Positions 31,933 to 41,039 of a stretch of 41,651 bases of DNA are shown here, piece after piece. The notes beneath the pieces were generated by a model. The model had not been told where the DNA came from and did not search any database. It saw only the letters and a program-made list of their open reading frames with translations. The position numbers and the translations under genes were made by a program. Source of the stretch: CAYRHN01 sp964424115 (GTDB lineage: Bacteria; Chloroflexota; Anaerolineae; Anaerolineales; Anaerolineaceae); NCBI GenBank assembly GCA_964424115.1, contig CAYRHN010000023.1, positions 1 to 41,651 on the forward strand, read 5' to 3'. How positions within the stretch are numbered: position 1 is the stretch's first letter; each line of letters starts with the position of its first letter.

Positions 31933-32421
31933 TCACTTATTTTCTTTTTGTTTCTTCACATAGGGGATCATCAGGATGAAACCCAGGGCGATCATCCCCA
32001 GCCCGGCTTCCACACCGCGCGCCTGCCACTCGCCAAAGAAGGGCGTGTTGGGGAAGGAATTACTGCCAAAACCGAACACGTCCGCCATCCCGGCAAACAC
32101 GGCGATCACATAGCCGGTGGCGACCAACCGCTGGCCAATATCCGCTGCAATGGTGGGGGCCTGTTGTTTCCACAAGGCCATCATACTGATATAGCCCCCC
32201 AGGCACATGATGGCCAACCCCACCAGGAAGACCGCGATCTGCACGAAACCGATAACCGGGCTGCGGTCCAGGCCAAACACTCCCGGGCGCGCGCCGATCA
32301 AAAAAACCAGGAAACCAGCCAGGGTCAACGCCAACCCAATCCGCACGCGGCGGCGGGAATAGGTGACCGGACGGGTGTGAATCAGGCTAGAGGCATCCAC
32401 CGGCGGGGGGGTAACGGTCAT
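31933..32421 (-). CDS. Small four-helix membrane protein of unknown function
   Basis: A 162-residue protein with about four membrane helices (near 28-47, 58-80, 100-118 and 135-153), a charged Lys-rich C-terminus and the conserved-looking FGFGSNSFPNTPFFGEWQ between helices 3 and 4. No family is recognised. The ATG at 32421 has GGAG nine bases upstream and lies 16 bases after the dipeptidase stop, so the two genes are probably co-transcribed. Earlier in-frame starts would overlap the dipeptidase gene. Confidence 0.75.
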   Translation of the reverse strand: MTVTPPPVDASSLIHTRPVTYSRRRVRIGLALTLAGFLVFLIGARPGVFGLDRSPVIGFVQIAVFLVGLAIMCLGGYISMMALWKQQAPTIAADIGQRLVATGYVIAVFAGMADVFGFGSNSFPNTPFFGEWQARGVEAGLGMIALGFILMIPYVKKQKENK

Positions 32422-32437
32422 AAGCCACACTCCATCA

Positions 32438-33532
32438 TCATGGTAAGGCACGCTCCAGGTGACGGCGCCAGTTGCCGCCCAGGATGGCGGCCACATCCCC
32501 CTCGGAATATCCGCGACGCAGCAGCAGCGGGGTCAATTTTTGTATATCTGCGATCGTGTTCAGTTCTTCCGGCACATCCGGCCAACCCAAGCCACCGTCG
32601 AAATCGGTACCCAGACCCACATGACGGGTATTCCCGGCCATCTGGCAGATGTAATCGATCTGCGCCGCCAGCATATCCAGAGGTACATTCGAGCGCGGGT
32701 CGCCTGCCCGCCAGTCGGCGCGCAGGAAGGGATTGAAGGGTACCACCCCCACCACACCGTCCCGCTCGATCAGGCGCCGCAGCGCATCGTCGGTCAGGTG
32801 GCGTTCACCGTGCACGTCCTTAATGATCGCCCGCGCATTGGCATGGCTGGCAACCACCCATCCGGGATAGGCATCCAACGCCTGCAAGGCGGATTGGTTG
32901 TCCATGTGGCTGATATCCAGGGTCATGCCCAGCCCGGCCATGATCTCCAGGAGCTGATATCCATCTTTCGTGAAGGAGCCGTGCTCTCGGGTGCCACCGC
33001 AGTAGCGCGTGCCGGCCCAGACCGGACCAACCAGACGCACGCCGGCTTCCCAATAGCGCTCCATCTCGCGCGGGTCGCCCACCCCTTCGGCGCCTTCCAG
33101 CAGCATCACCACACCCACCGGATGGGTGCGCTGCGGGTAGTCGGCCGGGGCAGCATCCCAGGGGGCCATCACTGCCTGAAGAGATTGTCGATCCGTCACC
33201 AGGCGGAAATGTTCGGAGGATTCTTCATTCCAGCGGTGGTACACATCGATCTCGGATTGGTACATTGCACGCGACTGGTTGAAATCGGCAAAGGCCAGGA
33301 AATCCCATTCACTACGCTGGTACCGTTTGGGGGTGAGGAAGAGCGTGCCAAAGACCAGCGCCACCTGTCCGCGTTGATAATCCGGCCAACCCAGCAGCGT
33401 CTCCCCATTCAGGCTGGGAATGTCGGTAGCGGCTTCCAACGCGCGCGTCTCAGAGGCAGACCGGCGGTAATCCCGGTTGAAGGTCAAAACGTTCCAGGCC
33501 AAGTCTTCATGCGCATCGATCACAAAAGGCAT
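32438..33532 (-). CDS. Membrane dipeptidase-like protein (M19 family)
   Basis: A 364-residue amidohydrolase-fold enzyme of the renal dipeptidase family. The binuclear zinc site is visible: DAHEDL (H8, D10), LLEGAEGV (bridging Glu), DISHMD and SHANARA (His ligands), and GTDFDG near the C-terminus. It hydrolyses dipeptides or related amides. No signal peptide is present, so it acts in the cytoplasm. The ATG at 33532 gives a standard N-terminus immediately before the first metal motif. It precedes the small membrane protein gene. Confidence 0.93.
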   Translation of the reverse strand: MPFVIDAHEDLAWNVLTFNRDYRRSASETRALEAATDIPSLNGETLLGWPDYQRGQVALVFGTLFLTPKRYQRSEWDFLAFADFNQSRAMYQSEIDVYHRWNEESSEHFRLVTDRQSLQAVMAPWDAAPADYPQRTHPVGVVMLLEGAEGVGDPREMERYWEAGVRLVGPVWAGTRYCGGTREHGSFTKDGYQLLEIMAGLGMTLDISHMDNQSALQALDAYPGWVVASHANARAIIKDVHGERHLTDDALRRLIERDGVVGVVPFNPFLRADWRAGDPRSNVPLDMLAAQIDYICQMAGNTRHVGLGTDFDGGLGWPDVPEELNTIADIQKLTPLLLRRGYSEGDVAAILGGNWRRHLERALP

Positions 33533-33650
33533 ATCCTGATTGTACTACAAAGCAGCTTCAATCATTGGGGTTTTCTCCAGAACCATTATCGCGATTTTTT
33601 TAAAGAGCCACCCCGCTTCTTAAGGCTCAAAAACCTCTGAAGCATTTTGA

Positions 33651-33679
33651 TTGACTTTTCGGACCATTTCACATAGTAT
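33651..33679 (+). promoter_or_regulatory. Sigma70-type promoter of the hybrid kinase gene
   Basis: TTGACT (33651-33656), a 17-base spacer and TAGTAT (33674-33679). The leader to the ATG at 33784 is about 98 bases, AT-rich, without a recognised riboswitch. Confidence 0.7.
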
Positions 33680-33783
33680 TAATTCAAGCTGTTGGCAGTG
33701 GATCTCTTATTTCCCGGCTTGCTTTTCCCCATAAGCGTTTTTTATTCGTAATTATTGAGCGTTTATGTGAAGATAGGGATCTT

Positions 33784-36459
33784 ATGATGGACAGCCAAGC
33801 CAGACACAGTGCCAGACAGAAAAAACATTCTAAAACCGCCGCCCCCCAGGTTGAGGGGGTTTTGGATTCCCAAACCCCGGTTGATGCCGCCCAAGAAACC
33901 CGCCAGTTGCTGCGGGAAACAGAAGGCCTTTTTGAGGCAGCCCGCTCCATCCTGGGCGCCGGAACATTGGAAGATATTTGCCGCAACCTGGCCGAACAAC
34001 TGACCCGTTTGGTAAACTCACACCACGCAGTAGTCTACCTGGTGGATCACAACCGGCGCGAGATCCTGTTGCGTATGGAGGCCGGGCACCCGCTCAACGA
34101 TCCCCAGCCAATGGATTACGCGCGGCTGGAAGCGGGTATCAGCGGGGAGGTGTTTCGCACCGGCAGGCCGGTGCTCTCCAGCGCCGCCGACGACGGCATC
34201 GAACCAGAGGCCACCCAAAATCAGCGCACCAACCTGGGGATTGGTTCGCTGATCGTTGTTCCGTTGATCACCGGCGGGCAAGTGATCGGCACTGTAACCA
34301 TGATGAACCTGGTCGGCCAGCCTTTGTTCACCCTCCATCACCAGGACCTGCTCATGTCGCTTTCCAGGCAGGCAGCCGCCGCCATCGACAACGTACGCCT
34401 GTTAGACGAAGCACGCAAGGCCCGTCAGTTCGCCGAAGCAACGGCTCGCGCCAAGAGCATCTTCCTGGCCAATATGAGCCACGAGATCCGCAATCCGATG
34501 AATGCCATTCTCGGCATGTCCTACCTGCTGCTGGATTCCCCCCTGTCCCCGCAGCAGCGCAGCCTGGCAGAAACCATCCGCAACAGCGGTGAGGTGCTGC
34601 TCTCCATCGTTAACGATGTGTTGGATTTCTCCAAGATCGAAGCAGGGCGGATGGAACTGGAACACACCCCGTTTGCCCTGCACGAGTGTATCGAGTCGGT
34701 GCTTGAACTGGTCGCGTCGCAAGCCACCTCCAAAGGGCTTTATCTGGGTTATCTGCTGGCCGCCGATGTCCCGCGCATGATCCTGGGCGACAGTCTGCGC
34801 CTGCGCCAGATTCTGCTTAATTTACTCAGCAACGCGGTCAAGTTCACCGAAAAGGGCGAGGCAATGGTGGAGGTGGAAGCCAAACCTGCCCCCCTCCAGC
34901 GGGACGGCAGCCATGAAGCGCCGCTGCATACCCTGCATTTCTCGGTGCGCGATACCGGCATTGGCATCTCTCCCCTGCGCATTCCGCGCCTGTTCGAAGC
35001 CTTCAGCCAGGTGGATGCACTCACTGCGCGCAAGTACGGCGGCAGCGGCCTGGGATTGGCGATCAGCAAACAGCTGAGTGAACTGATGGGCGGAAAGATG
35101 TGGGCTGAGAGCAGTGGTGAAGAAGGGCAAGGTACGATTTTCCATTTCACGATCACCGCTGAAGCCGTTCAACCGCGCGTGTCGGAGGAAGAATTCGACC
35201 GCTGGGCAGAACTGGCGGGCAAAAGGCTGCTGCTGGTCACCCCCAACTTCACCCAGCGCAAGGTGCTCATCCAGAACGCGGAGCAAGCCGGCCTGCGGGT
35301 GCGCTTCTCTCCTACCGGCTCAAAGGCGGTGGACTGGCTGTGCCAGGGTGAGCGCTTTGACCTGGCTATGCTGGACAGCGCTTTGACCGATATGGATGTA
35401 CGCGCCCTGGGCGTGCAAATGCGCCAGATCCGCCGTGCGGATGAGATGCCGCTGGTATTGATCACCCCGCTTGGTTCCCAACCGGAGAACCTGGCTCCCG
35501 GGTTGTTTGCCGCGATGCTAAACACACCCATCCGGCGCGATCTGATGCGCGACACCCTGGTGGAAGCGCTAACCGGCCAGGCGCCTGTTTCGGCGGGGCC
35601 AGCCGGATCGGGAGTCTCCTTTGATGCCCGCATGGCCCAGCGCTATCCGTTGAAGATCCTCCTGGCAGAGGACAACCCGGTCAATCAGCAAGTGATCCTG
35701 CTGATGCTGGAGAAATTGGGCTATCACGCCGACCTGGTGGAGGATGGGCGCCGGGCGCTGGAAGCGGTCAAGGAAAAATCCTATGATGTGGTGCTGATGG
35801 ATGCCCAGATGCCGGAAATGGACGGTGAAGAATCCACCCGCCGCATCCGCATCGAATTGCCCTCCCGCCGCCAGCCGTATATCATCGCGCTGACCGGCAA
35901 CGCCAGCCTGGGTGAACGCGAATATTACCTGGGCGCGGGCATGGACGATTATTTGAGCAAACCGGTGCGCATGGAGACGTTGGTCAATGCGCTCGTGCAC
36001 AGCCAATCCACCCGCCGCGCGGTCGCCCCAGCCCTGGGTTTGGAAGAGATCTTCCACAACCCCGAGAACAACGCGATTCAACCCGAGATTATCAATGAGT
36101 GGATCGCATCCATCCGCGACCTGAAAGCGTTCGTGCGCATCATCGACGTTTACCTGGAAAGCGCGCCGCGCCTGCTGGGGGATATCCGGGCCGGCATCGA
36201 GAGCCTGAACTTAAAGGATGTGGCGCACGCCGCCCACACGCTCAAATCCAGCAGCGCCACAATGGGCGCCGCCCGCCTGAAGGATTTGCTGGGTGAGATG
36301 GAGGAGATGGCCAGCGATTACGATTCTTCCGGCACGCTGCTGCAGGAAGAAATAGACCGCCTGCAGGCGGTCTATAATGAAATTCATTTGGAATTTCAGG
36401 ATGTACGGCGCGAGCTGCTCAAGATCCAGCAGCGCCTGGCAGACGAACCTACTCTTTGA
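33784..36459 (+). CDS. Hybrid sensor histidine kinase (GAF-HisKA-HATPase-pseudoREC-REC-HPt)
   Basis: An 891-residue cytoplasmic phosphorelay protein. A GAF sensor domain (~55-205) is followed by HisKA with H233 in NMSHEIRNPMN, then a HATPase with LLSNAVKFT, DTGIGI and GGSGLGLAI. The first receiver-like domain (~475-590) lacks the acidic pair (LLLVTPN) and is degenerate. The second receiver (~620-740) is complete, with LLAEDN, the phospho-acceptor D673 in VVLMDAQMPEMDG and a Lys in LSKPV. An HPt domain with H818 (HAAHTLKSSS) ends it. It can run a full relay from His to Asp to His and must hand phosphate to an unlinked regulator. No membrane segment exists, so the signal is intracellular. AGGGAT lies six bases before the ATG. 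Its end overlaps prs by 11 bases, convergent. Confidence 0.95.
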   Translation: MMDSQARHSARQKKHSKTAAPQVEGVLDSQTPVDAAQETRQLLRETEGLFEAARSILGAGTLEDICRNLAEQLTRLVNSHHAVVYLVDHNRREILLRMEAGHPLNDPQPMDYARLEAGISGEVFRTGRPVLSSAADDGIEPEATQNQRTNLGIGSLIVVPLITGGQVIGTVTMMNLVGQPLFTLHHQDLLMSLSRQAAAAIDNVRLLDEARKARQFAEATARAKSIFLANMSHEIRNPMNAILGMSYLLLDSPLSPQQRSLAETIRNSGEVLLSIVNDVLDFSKIEAGRMELEHTPFALHECIESVLELVASQATSKGLYLGYLLAADVPRMILGDSLRLRQILLNLLSNAVKFTEKGEAMVEVEAKPAPLQRDGSHEAPLHTLHFSVRDTGIGISPLRIPRLFEAFSQVDALTARKYGGSGLGLAISKQLSELMGGKMWAESSGEEGQGTIFHFTITAEAVQPRVSEEEFDRWAELAGKRLLLVTPNFTQRKVLIQNAEQAGLRVRFSPTGSKAVDWLCQGERFDLAMLDSALTDMDVRALGVQMRQIRRADEMPLVLITPLGSQPENLAPGLFAAMLNTPIRRDLMRDTLVEALTGQAPVSAGPAGSGVSFDARMAQRYPLKILLAEDNPVNQQVILLMLEKLGYHADLVEDGRRALEAVKEKSYDVVLMDAQMPEMDGEESTRRIRIELPSRRQPYIIALTGNASLGEREYYLGAGMDDYLSKPVRMETLVNALVHSQSTRRAVAPALGLEEIFHNPENNAIQPEIINEWIASIRDLKAFVRIIDVYLESAPRLLGDIRAGIESLNLKDVAHAAHTLKSSSATMGAARLKDLLGEMEEMASDYDSSGTLLQEEIDRLQAVYNEIHLEFQDVRRELLKIQQRLADEPTL

Positions 36460-37444
36460 ACATTTCGCCCACGCTGCGGCCCTCGTTGCAGCGGATGATT
36501 ACCTCGCCGAGCAAGGGGGCGATGCTGAGCACTTTCAAGCGGTCGCCAAAGAAAGCAGCTTTTTCTGGCGGGATCGGGATGGTGTCGGTGGTGATGAACT
36601 GCTCCACCGGCAATTCCGCCAGCCGTTCGGAGGCATTCAGGTTGAGGCTGGGATGGACGAAAGAAACATAGATCTTGCGCGCGCCGTTTTCCTGGAGCAG
36701 TTTAACCGCCTGAACGATCGAACCTCCTGTGTCCACCTCGTCATCGGTCAGGATCACATCCCGGTCTTTGACATCCCCGATGACGGTCAGCGCCTGAGCT
36801 TTTGAGTCGTTGGCCACGCGGCGTTTTTCAATGAAGGCCAGGGGTGTGTTCAGCTTGGCAGCGTAGTTGCGGCCTTTCTTCGCAAAACCCAGGTCCACGG
36901 TCACTACCACCGGATTGTTCATATCGGACTGGATCACCTTCAAGTAATCGGTGAGCAAGTGGAAGGCGGTCAGGACGTCGCCGGGGATGGAGAAAAAGCC
37001 CTGGATCTGTCCGGCGTGCAAATCAAGCGTGGCATAACGGTCGGCCCCGGCCACTTCGATCATATCCGCCACCAGGCGGGCAGTGATCGGAATGCGCGGT
37101 TGATCTTTTTTATCGGAGCGGGAATAGCATAGGTAAGGCACCACGGCATTGATGCGGCCGGCTGAATCCAGGCGCAGGGTCTGGATCATGATGAGCAGTT
37201 CCATCAAATTACGGTGTACCGGCGGACAGGTGGTCTGGATCACATAGCAATCCTGTCCGCGCACGCTGCTGTGCAATTTCACAAAAATATTATCGTTTGG
37301 GAAGGTGACCACTTCGCGTTCGCACAGCTGTACGCCGACATACTGGGCCACGCTTGCAGCCAGTTCGGGGCAGGCGGTACCGGCATAGATCTTGATACTG
37401 CCGTATTTCATTACATCATGGCGAGAGATCACAGTTATAGGCAT
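36449..37444 (-). CDS. prs: Ribose-phosphate pyrophosphokinase
   Basis: A 331-residue enzyme making PRPP from ribose 5-phosphate and ATP, for purine, pyrimidine, His and Trp synthesis. Visible motifs: the flexible ATP loop PYLCYSRSDKKDQPR (~103-117), the Mg-binding DLHAGQIQGFF (141-151) and the PRPP loop LTDDEVDTGGSI (232-243). The N-terminus is slightly longer than usual; AAAGGAGA six bases before this ATG supports it. It lies 29 bases after the acetyltransferase gene and is last in the minus-strand run from the B12-binding subunit. Confidence 0.95.
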   Translation of the reverse strand: MPITVISRHDVMKYGSIKIYAGTACPELAASVAQYVGVQLCEREVVTFPNDNIFVKLHSSVRGQDCYVIQTTCPPVHRNLMELLIMIQTLRLDSAGRINAVVPYLCYSRSDKKDQPRIPITARLVADMIEVAGADRYATLDLHAGQIQGFFSIPGDVLTAFHLLTDYLKVIQSDMNNPVVVTVDLGFAKKGRNYAAKLNTPLAFIEKRRVANDSKAQALTVIGDVKDRDVILTDDEVDTGGSIVQAVKLLQENGARKIYVSFVHPSLNLNASERLAELPVEQFITTDTIPIPPEKAAFFGDRLKVLSIAPLLGEVIIRCNEGRSVGEMFKE

Positions 37445-37473
37445 AAAGGGTCTCCTTTAGATGACCGCAGGTC

Positions 37474-38016
37474 TCAGATCTCGCTATCCTGCCATTCCTC
37501 GCGCAGGACGGACATTACCAACACATCCACGTATTTGCCGTTGAAGAACTGCGCCTGGCGCAGGCGGCCTTCGTGGATAAAACCCGCCCGTTCGTAGGAA
37601 CGGATGGCGCGCGGATTGGTCTCATAAACATGCAAGAACACACGGTTCAAATTGAGGTGATCAAAGGCGAAGCGCAAGATCAGGCGCATGGCTTCGCGCC
37701 CGTAACCCTGGCTCCAATATTTCTTTTCACCGATAAAAACGCCCACCTCCGCGCTGCGGTTGATCTCTTCGATGTTTTGCAAACCGATATTTCCAACCAA
37801 CTCCCAACCGTCGCTGGTAAAGATCTCGATGGCGAGGGGTTGAGCGGAGCGGGGCCGTTCCAATACGGCATCGAACCAACGCTTTTCCTGCTCCGTAGAG
37901 AGCGGTATGGTCTCCAACAAATACTGGCGCACCTCCTGGTCGTTCAACCAGGTAACGTAGCGGGGAATATCTTCCCGTTCCATGGCACGCAACCGAACGC
38001 GTTTTCCGATGATCAT
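37474..38016 (-). CDS. GNAT acetyltransferase (RimJ/RimL-like)
   Basis: A 180-residue N-acetyltransferase. GKRVRLRAMEREDIPRYVTW starts the fold; VGVFIGEKKYWSQGYGREAM holds the acetyl-CoA pyrophosphate loop (QGYGRE); VYETNPRAIRSYERAGF is the C-terminal motif typical of RimJ/RimL and SpeG-like enzymes. Its substrate could be a protein N-terminus, a polyamine or an antibiotic. The gene is 122 bases after aspS and 29 before prs in transcription order. The start is the first ATG of the frame, directly before the conserved region. Confidence 0.9.
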   Translation of the reverse strand: MIIGKRVRLRAMEREDIPRYVTWLNDQEVRQYLLETIPLSTEQEKRWFDAVLERPRSAQPLAIEIFTSDGWELVGNIGLQNIEEINRSAEVGVFIGEKKYWSQGYGREAMRLILRFAFDHLNLNRVFLHVYETNPRAIRSYERAGFIHEGRLRQAQFFNGKYVDVLVMSVLREEWQDSEI

Positions 38017-38138
38017 CTGACCTCCGATTCCAAATTAGCCACAAAGACGCCAGGCAGCCAAGGCAAACAAGCCCCATCCGAGCTGATATATCCTTCGCCT
38101 TTCCTTTGCGCACCTGTGACTTCGTGGTGCATATTCGC

Positions 38139-39458
38139 CTATGGATTCAGGCGGGTTGGCCCGCGGAATAGGAAAACCGCCTCGCGTACGTTGGGCAAGC
38201 CAAGCATGACCATCAGCAAACGCGAAAGGCCCAGGCCGAAGCCGCCGTGCGGCGGGCATCCATAGCGGAAGAAGTTCAGGTAGAACTGGATCGGCTCCAG
38301 GTGCAGCCCCTTCTCCAGCGCCTGTTGGGCCAGGATCTCGTAGCGGTGCTCGCGCTGCGCTCCAGTGCTGATCTCCAGCCCGCTGGCGATCAAGTCAAAG
38401 CTCTTGGTCAGGTTTGGATTATCCGCATAGCGCATGTGGTAGAAAGGACGGACGCTGATCGGCCAATCGGTGAGGAAGAAGAAATCGTGGTTGTATTTCT
38501 GTTTGATGTAGTCGCCCAGGGCGCGCTCGCCGCCCGGATCAAGGTCGCCCTTCTTATCAGCGGGCAGGGTGTAGCCAACTTCCTTGAGGATATTGAGCGC
38601 TTCGGCCATGGTGATGCGCGGGAAAGGCACTACCGGAATTTCAAGCTCGCGCCCAAGCAACCGTTGAATATCAGCCCCGTGCACTTCCTTTACCGTCTGG
38701 TAGGCATATTGCAGCAGCCGTTCAGTGAACGACATCACATCCTCGTGGCTGTCAATCCAGCCCATCTCCATATCGATGCTGGTGAATTCGGTCATGTGGC
38801 GCGGGGTGAAGGAGGGATCGGCGCGGAAGGCCGGACCGATCTCGAAGACCTTGTCAAAACCGGAAGCGACGCCCATCTGCTTATAGAACTGCGGCGATTG
38901 GGCAAGGTAAGCCTTGCCTTCGAAGTAGGCCACCTCGAACAACTCTGCGCCGGATTCGCTGGGGGCGCTCAACAACTTGGGCGAGTGAATCTCAATGAAA
39001 TCATGCTTCAGCCAATACTCGCGCAGGGCATGTTCCAGGGTGGTTTGCACCTTGAAGATCAACAGGGCTTCTGGGCGGCGTAGATCCATGTGGCGCCAGT
39101 CCAGACGGAAATCGATCGGAGGCAGGATTTCGCCAAATGGATCGAAGGGTAGGGGCGATTCGGCGCTGCCGGCCACTTCCACTGTTTCCACCTGCACTTC
39201 CATCCCGCCCAGGCGGACAGAAGGATTGTCGATCACCGTGCCGGTGAGGGTCAGGGCGGACTCGGGGGTCAGACCAGAGATCTTTTCCGCCAGTTCCGGG
39301 TTGCCCTGTTTCCACAGAGATGCCTGCACAATTCCAGAGGGGTCGCGCAGGATCAGGAATTGCATTTTCTTCTGGTCGCGCAGGGTTTGCAGATAACCCT
39401 GGAGTTTGACGGTTTGACCGATCTTTTCGCGTAAGGTGCCGATCATGGTGCGTTCCAT
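38139..39458 (-). CDS. aspS: Aspartyl-tRNA synthetase, archaeal-type (probably non-discriminating)
   Basis: A 439-residue class II synthetase charging tRNA-Asp. It has an N-terminal OB-fold anticodon-binding domain (~1-105), motif 2 FRADPSFTPRHMTEF and motif 3 GGFGLGLSRLLM. FEIGP and TSIDMEM mark it as AspRS rather than AsnRS. At 439 residues it lacks the ~150-residue GAD insertion of ordinary bacterial AspRS (~590 residues), as do archaeal enzymes and the second AspRS of Deinococcus/Thermus. Enzymes of this type are often non-discriminating and also charge tRNA-Asn, followed by GatCAB amidation. AAGGAG lies ten bases before the ATG; a second ATG four codons in is possible. It lies 33 bases after meaB. 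Confidence 0.92.
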   Translation of the reverse strand: MERTMIGTLREKIGQTVKLQGYLQTLRDQKKMQFLILRDPSGIVQASLWKQGNPELAEKISGLTPESALTLTGTVIDNPSVRLGGMEVQVETVEVAGSAESPLPFDPFGEILPPIDFRLDWRHMDLRRPEALLIFKVQTTLEHALREYWLKHDFIEIHSPKLLSAPSESGAELFEVAYFEGKAYLAQSPQFYKQMGVASGFDKVFEIGPAFRADPSFTPRHMTEFTSIDMEMGWIDSHEDVMSFTERLLQYAYQTVKEVHGADIQRLLGRELEIPVVPFPRITMAEALNILKEVGYTLPADKKGDLDPGGERALGDYIKQKYNHDFFFLTDWPISVRPFYHMRYADNPNLTKSFDLIASGLEISTGAQREHRYEILAQQALEKGLHLEPIQFYLNFFRYGCPPHGGFGLGLSRLLMVMLGLPNVREAVFLFRGPTRLNP

Positions 39459-39491
39459 AAATTCTTCTCTCCTTATAAATTATATAAGAAA

Positions 39492-40439
39492 TCACAGGGG
39501 TGTGTACCTGAGCAATGTATCCAATGCTTCAAACGGAGAAATGCGCCGTTCTGCCATGCCCGACAGCATCTCGTGGTACATGTTCTCCGGCGTGTTCTTG
39601 CGCCAGCGCTGCACCAGGGCATCCTGCAGCATCAAATCCAGCTCGCTCTGCAAGCGGTAGCGCTCGCGGCGCTGCCAATCGCCACTCTCGCGCAGGTAGG
39701 CGGCATGCTTTTGAACGGCTTCCAGCACCTCCGCGATCCCTTCACCCTTGGGAGCTACCGTACGCAGGATGGGCGGAAACCAGGCTGTTCTTGGGGCCAG
39801 TTCCAGGTTGCTGCGCAGGGCACGCTCAGCATTCTCCACACCGGGCAGGTCGGCCTTGTTCACCACCAGGATGTCGGCAATCTCCAAAATGCCGGCTTTG
39901 ATGGCCTGGATATCGTCGCCCATTCCCGGTGCTTCCACCACCAGAACGGTGTGGGCCAGGTTGGCAATATCCACTTCCAACTGCCCCGCGCCGACCGTTT
40001 CGATCAGCACTACATCGTAACCGGCTGCGTCAAAGACCTGAGCCATGCTGGCAGTGGCGCGGGCCAATCCGCCCAACGCACCGCGCGAGGCCATGGAACG
40101 GATGAACACACCGGTATCGCCGCTCAAATCTTTCATCCGCACGCGGTCACCAAGGATGGCCCCGCCGGAGAACGGACTGGAAGGGTCCACGGCAATGATC
40201 GCCACCCGGCGGGGATTGCCGCCGTTCTGCGGGGCACGCAGCGCGCCGGCCATGCGGTTGACCAGCGAGGACTTGCCGGTCCCCGGCGAACCGGTCACCC
40301 CGATGAGGTGCGCCCGGCCGGTATGCGGGAAAAGCGCATTGAGCGCTGCCCGCCCTTCTCCGGTATCGTTCTCCACCCGGGTCAGCAGGCGCGCCAGCGC
40401 AAGGCGGTTGCCCGCCAGAACCTCATCGACCAGGTTCAT
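39492..40439 (-). CDS. meaB: MeaB/ArgK-family G3E GTPase, methylmalonyl-CoA mutase chaperone
   Basis: A 315-residue P-loop GTPase that gates cobalamin loading and protects B12-dependent methylmalonyl-CoA mutase. Walker A is GSPGTGKS at 50-57; VIAVDPSSPFSGGAILGDR, MASRGALGGLA, ETVGAGQLE and the base motif VVNKADL all match MeaB. The C-terminal arm (~270-315) for dimerisation is present. The ATG at 40439 overlaps the upstream stop as ATGA; the longer frame would run inside the upstream gene. It is directly coupled to the B12-binding subunit gene, confirming the pathway. The large mutase subunit is not in the window. Confidence 0.95.
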   Translation of the reverse strand: MNLVDEVLAGNRLALARLLTRVENDTGEGRAALNALFPHTGRAHLIGVTGSPGTGKSSLVNRMAGALRAPQNGGNPRRVAIIAVDPSSPFSGGAILGDRVRMKDLSGDTGVFIRSMASRGALGGLARATASMAQVFDAAGYDVVLIETVGAGQLEVDIANLAHTVLVVEAPGMGDDIQAIKAGILEIADILVVNKADLPGVENAERALRSNLELAPRTAWFPPILRTVAPKGEGIAEVLEAVQKHAAYLRESGDWQRRERYRLQSELDLMLQDALVQRWRKNTPENMYHEMLSGMAERRISPFEALDTLLRYTPL

Positions 40440-40840
40440 GCCTTCTGCTGGACGGCTGCCTGGATCTCTTCGGCAATCTTGCCGGTGGCGGTGCCGGGAC
40501 CATAGACCGCCGTCACGCCCATTTCCACCAAGGCAGGGATATCGCCTTCCGGGATGATCCCGCCGACGAACACGCACACCTTTTCCTGCCCGTTGGCACG
40601 CAGCAGTTCCAACACGCGGGGCACCAGGGCCATGTGCGCACCGGAGAGGATGGAAAGGCCGACTGCATCTACATCTTCCTGTAATGCAGCCTCGGCGATC
40701 ATTTCAGGCGTCTGGCGCAGGCCGGTGTAGATCACCTCCATGCCGGCGTCGCGTAGCGCACGCGCTACCACTTTAGCTCCCCGGTCGTGCCCATCCAAAC
40801 CAGGCTTGGCGACCAATACACGTATCTTGCCTTCTGTCAT
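40436..40840 (-). CDS. B12-binding subunit of methylmalonyl-CoA mutase
   Basis: A 134-residue cobalamin-binding domain. GLDGHDRG carries the DxHxxG motif (D16, H18, G21), in which the His replaces the lower axial base of B12; LSILSGAH and GGIIPEGD complete the site. Free-standing B12 subunits of this size pair with a separate catalytic subunit, as in archaeal and Chloroflexota-type mutases. It works in conversion of succinyl-CoA and methylmalonyl-CoA (propionate metabolism). GGAG lies seven bases before the ATG at 40840. It is first in the run with meaB and has its own promoter. Confidence 0.92.
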   Translation of the reverse strand: MTEGKIRVLVAKPGLDGHDRGAKVVARALRDAGMEVIYTGLRQTPEMIAEAALQEDVDAVGLSILSGAHMALVPRVLELLRANGQEKVCVFVGGIIPEGDIPALVEMGVTAVYGPGTATGKIAEEIQAAVQQKA

Positions 40841-40871
40841 ACTCTTCTCCAAGGTTAAGGGTCTTGCCTTG

Positions 40872-40900
40872 ATTATACCGCAGACAAGGATGGAAGTCAG
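40872..40900 (-). promoter_or_regulatory. Promoter of the B12-subunit/meaB operon
   Basis: On the minus strand, CTGACT (40895-40900), a 17-base spacer and a perfect TATAAT (40872-40877). The leader is ~25 bases. The -35 lies inside a GTCAG heptad repeat (40896-40914). Confidence 0.6.
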
Positions 40901-41039
40901 ATGTCAGAGGTCAGTAATAGCTCATTGTTAAAGGCTGATGGGGGATTACTTCAAGCCATACACATCTCCCAACGAGATCTGACAAGGTCGCCCTTTTGGT
41001 TCTATGAACAACTTTCAAAATCCCCGTGCCTTTGCGTCT

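Noticed and set aside
32459..33640. 393-codon plus-strand frame opposite the M19 dipeptidase
   Set aside because: Shadow frame; the dipeptidase metal motifs are on the minus strand.
33680..33783. Riboswitch in the leader of the hybrid kinase
   Set aside because: No conserved riboswitch core or strong nested stems could be recognised by eye.
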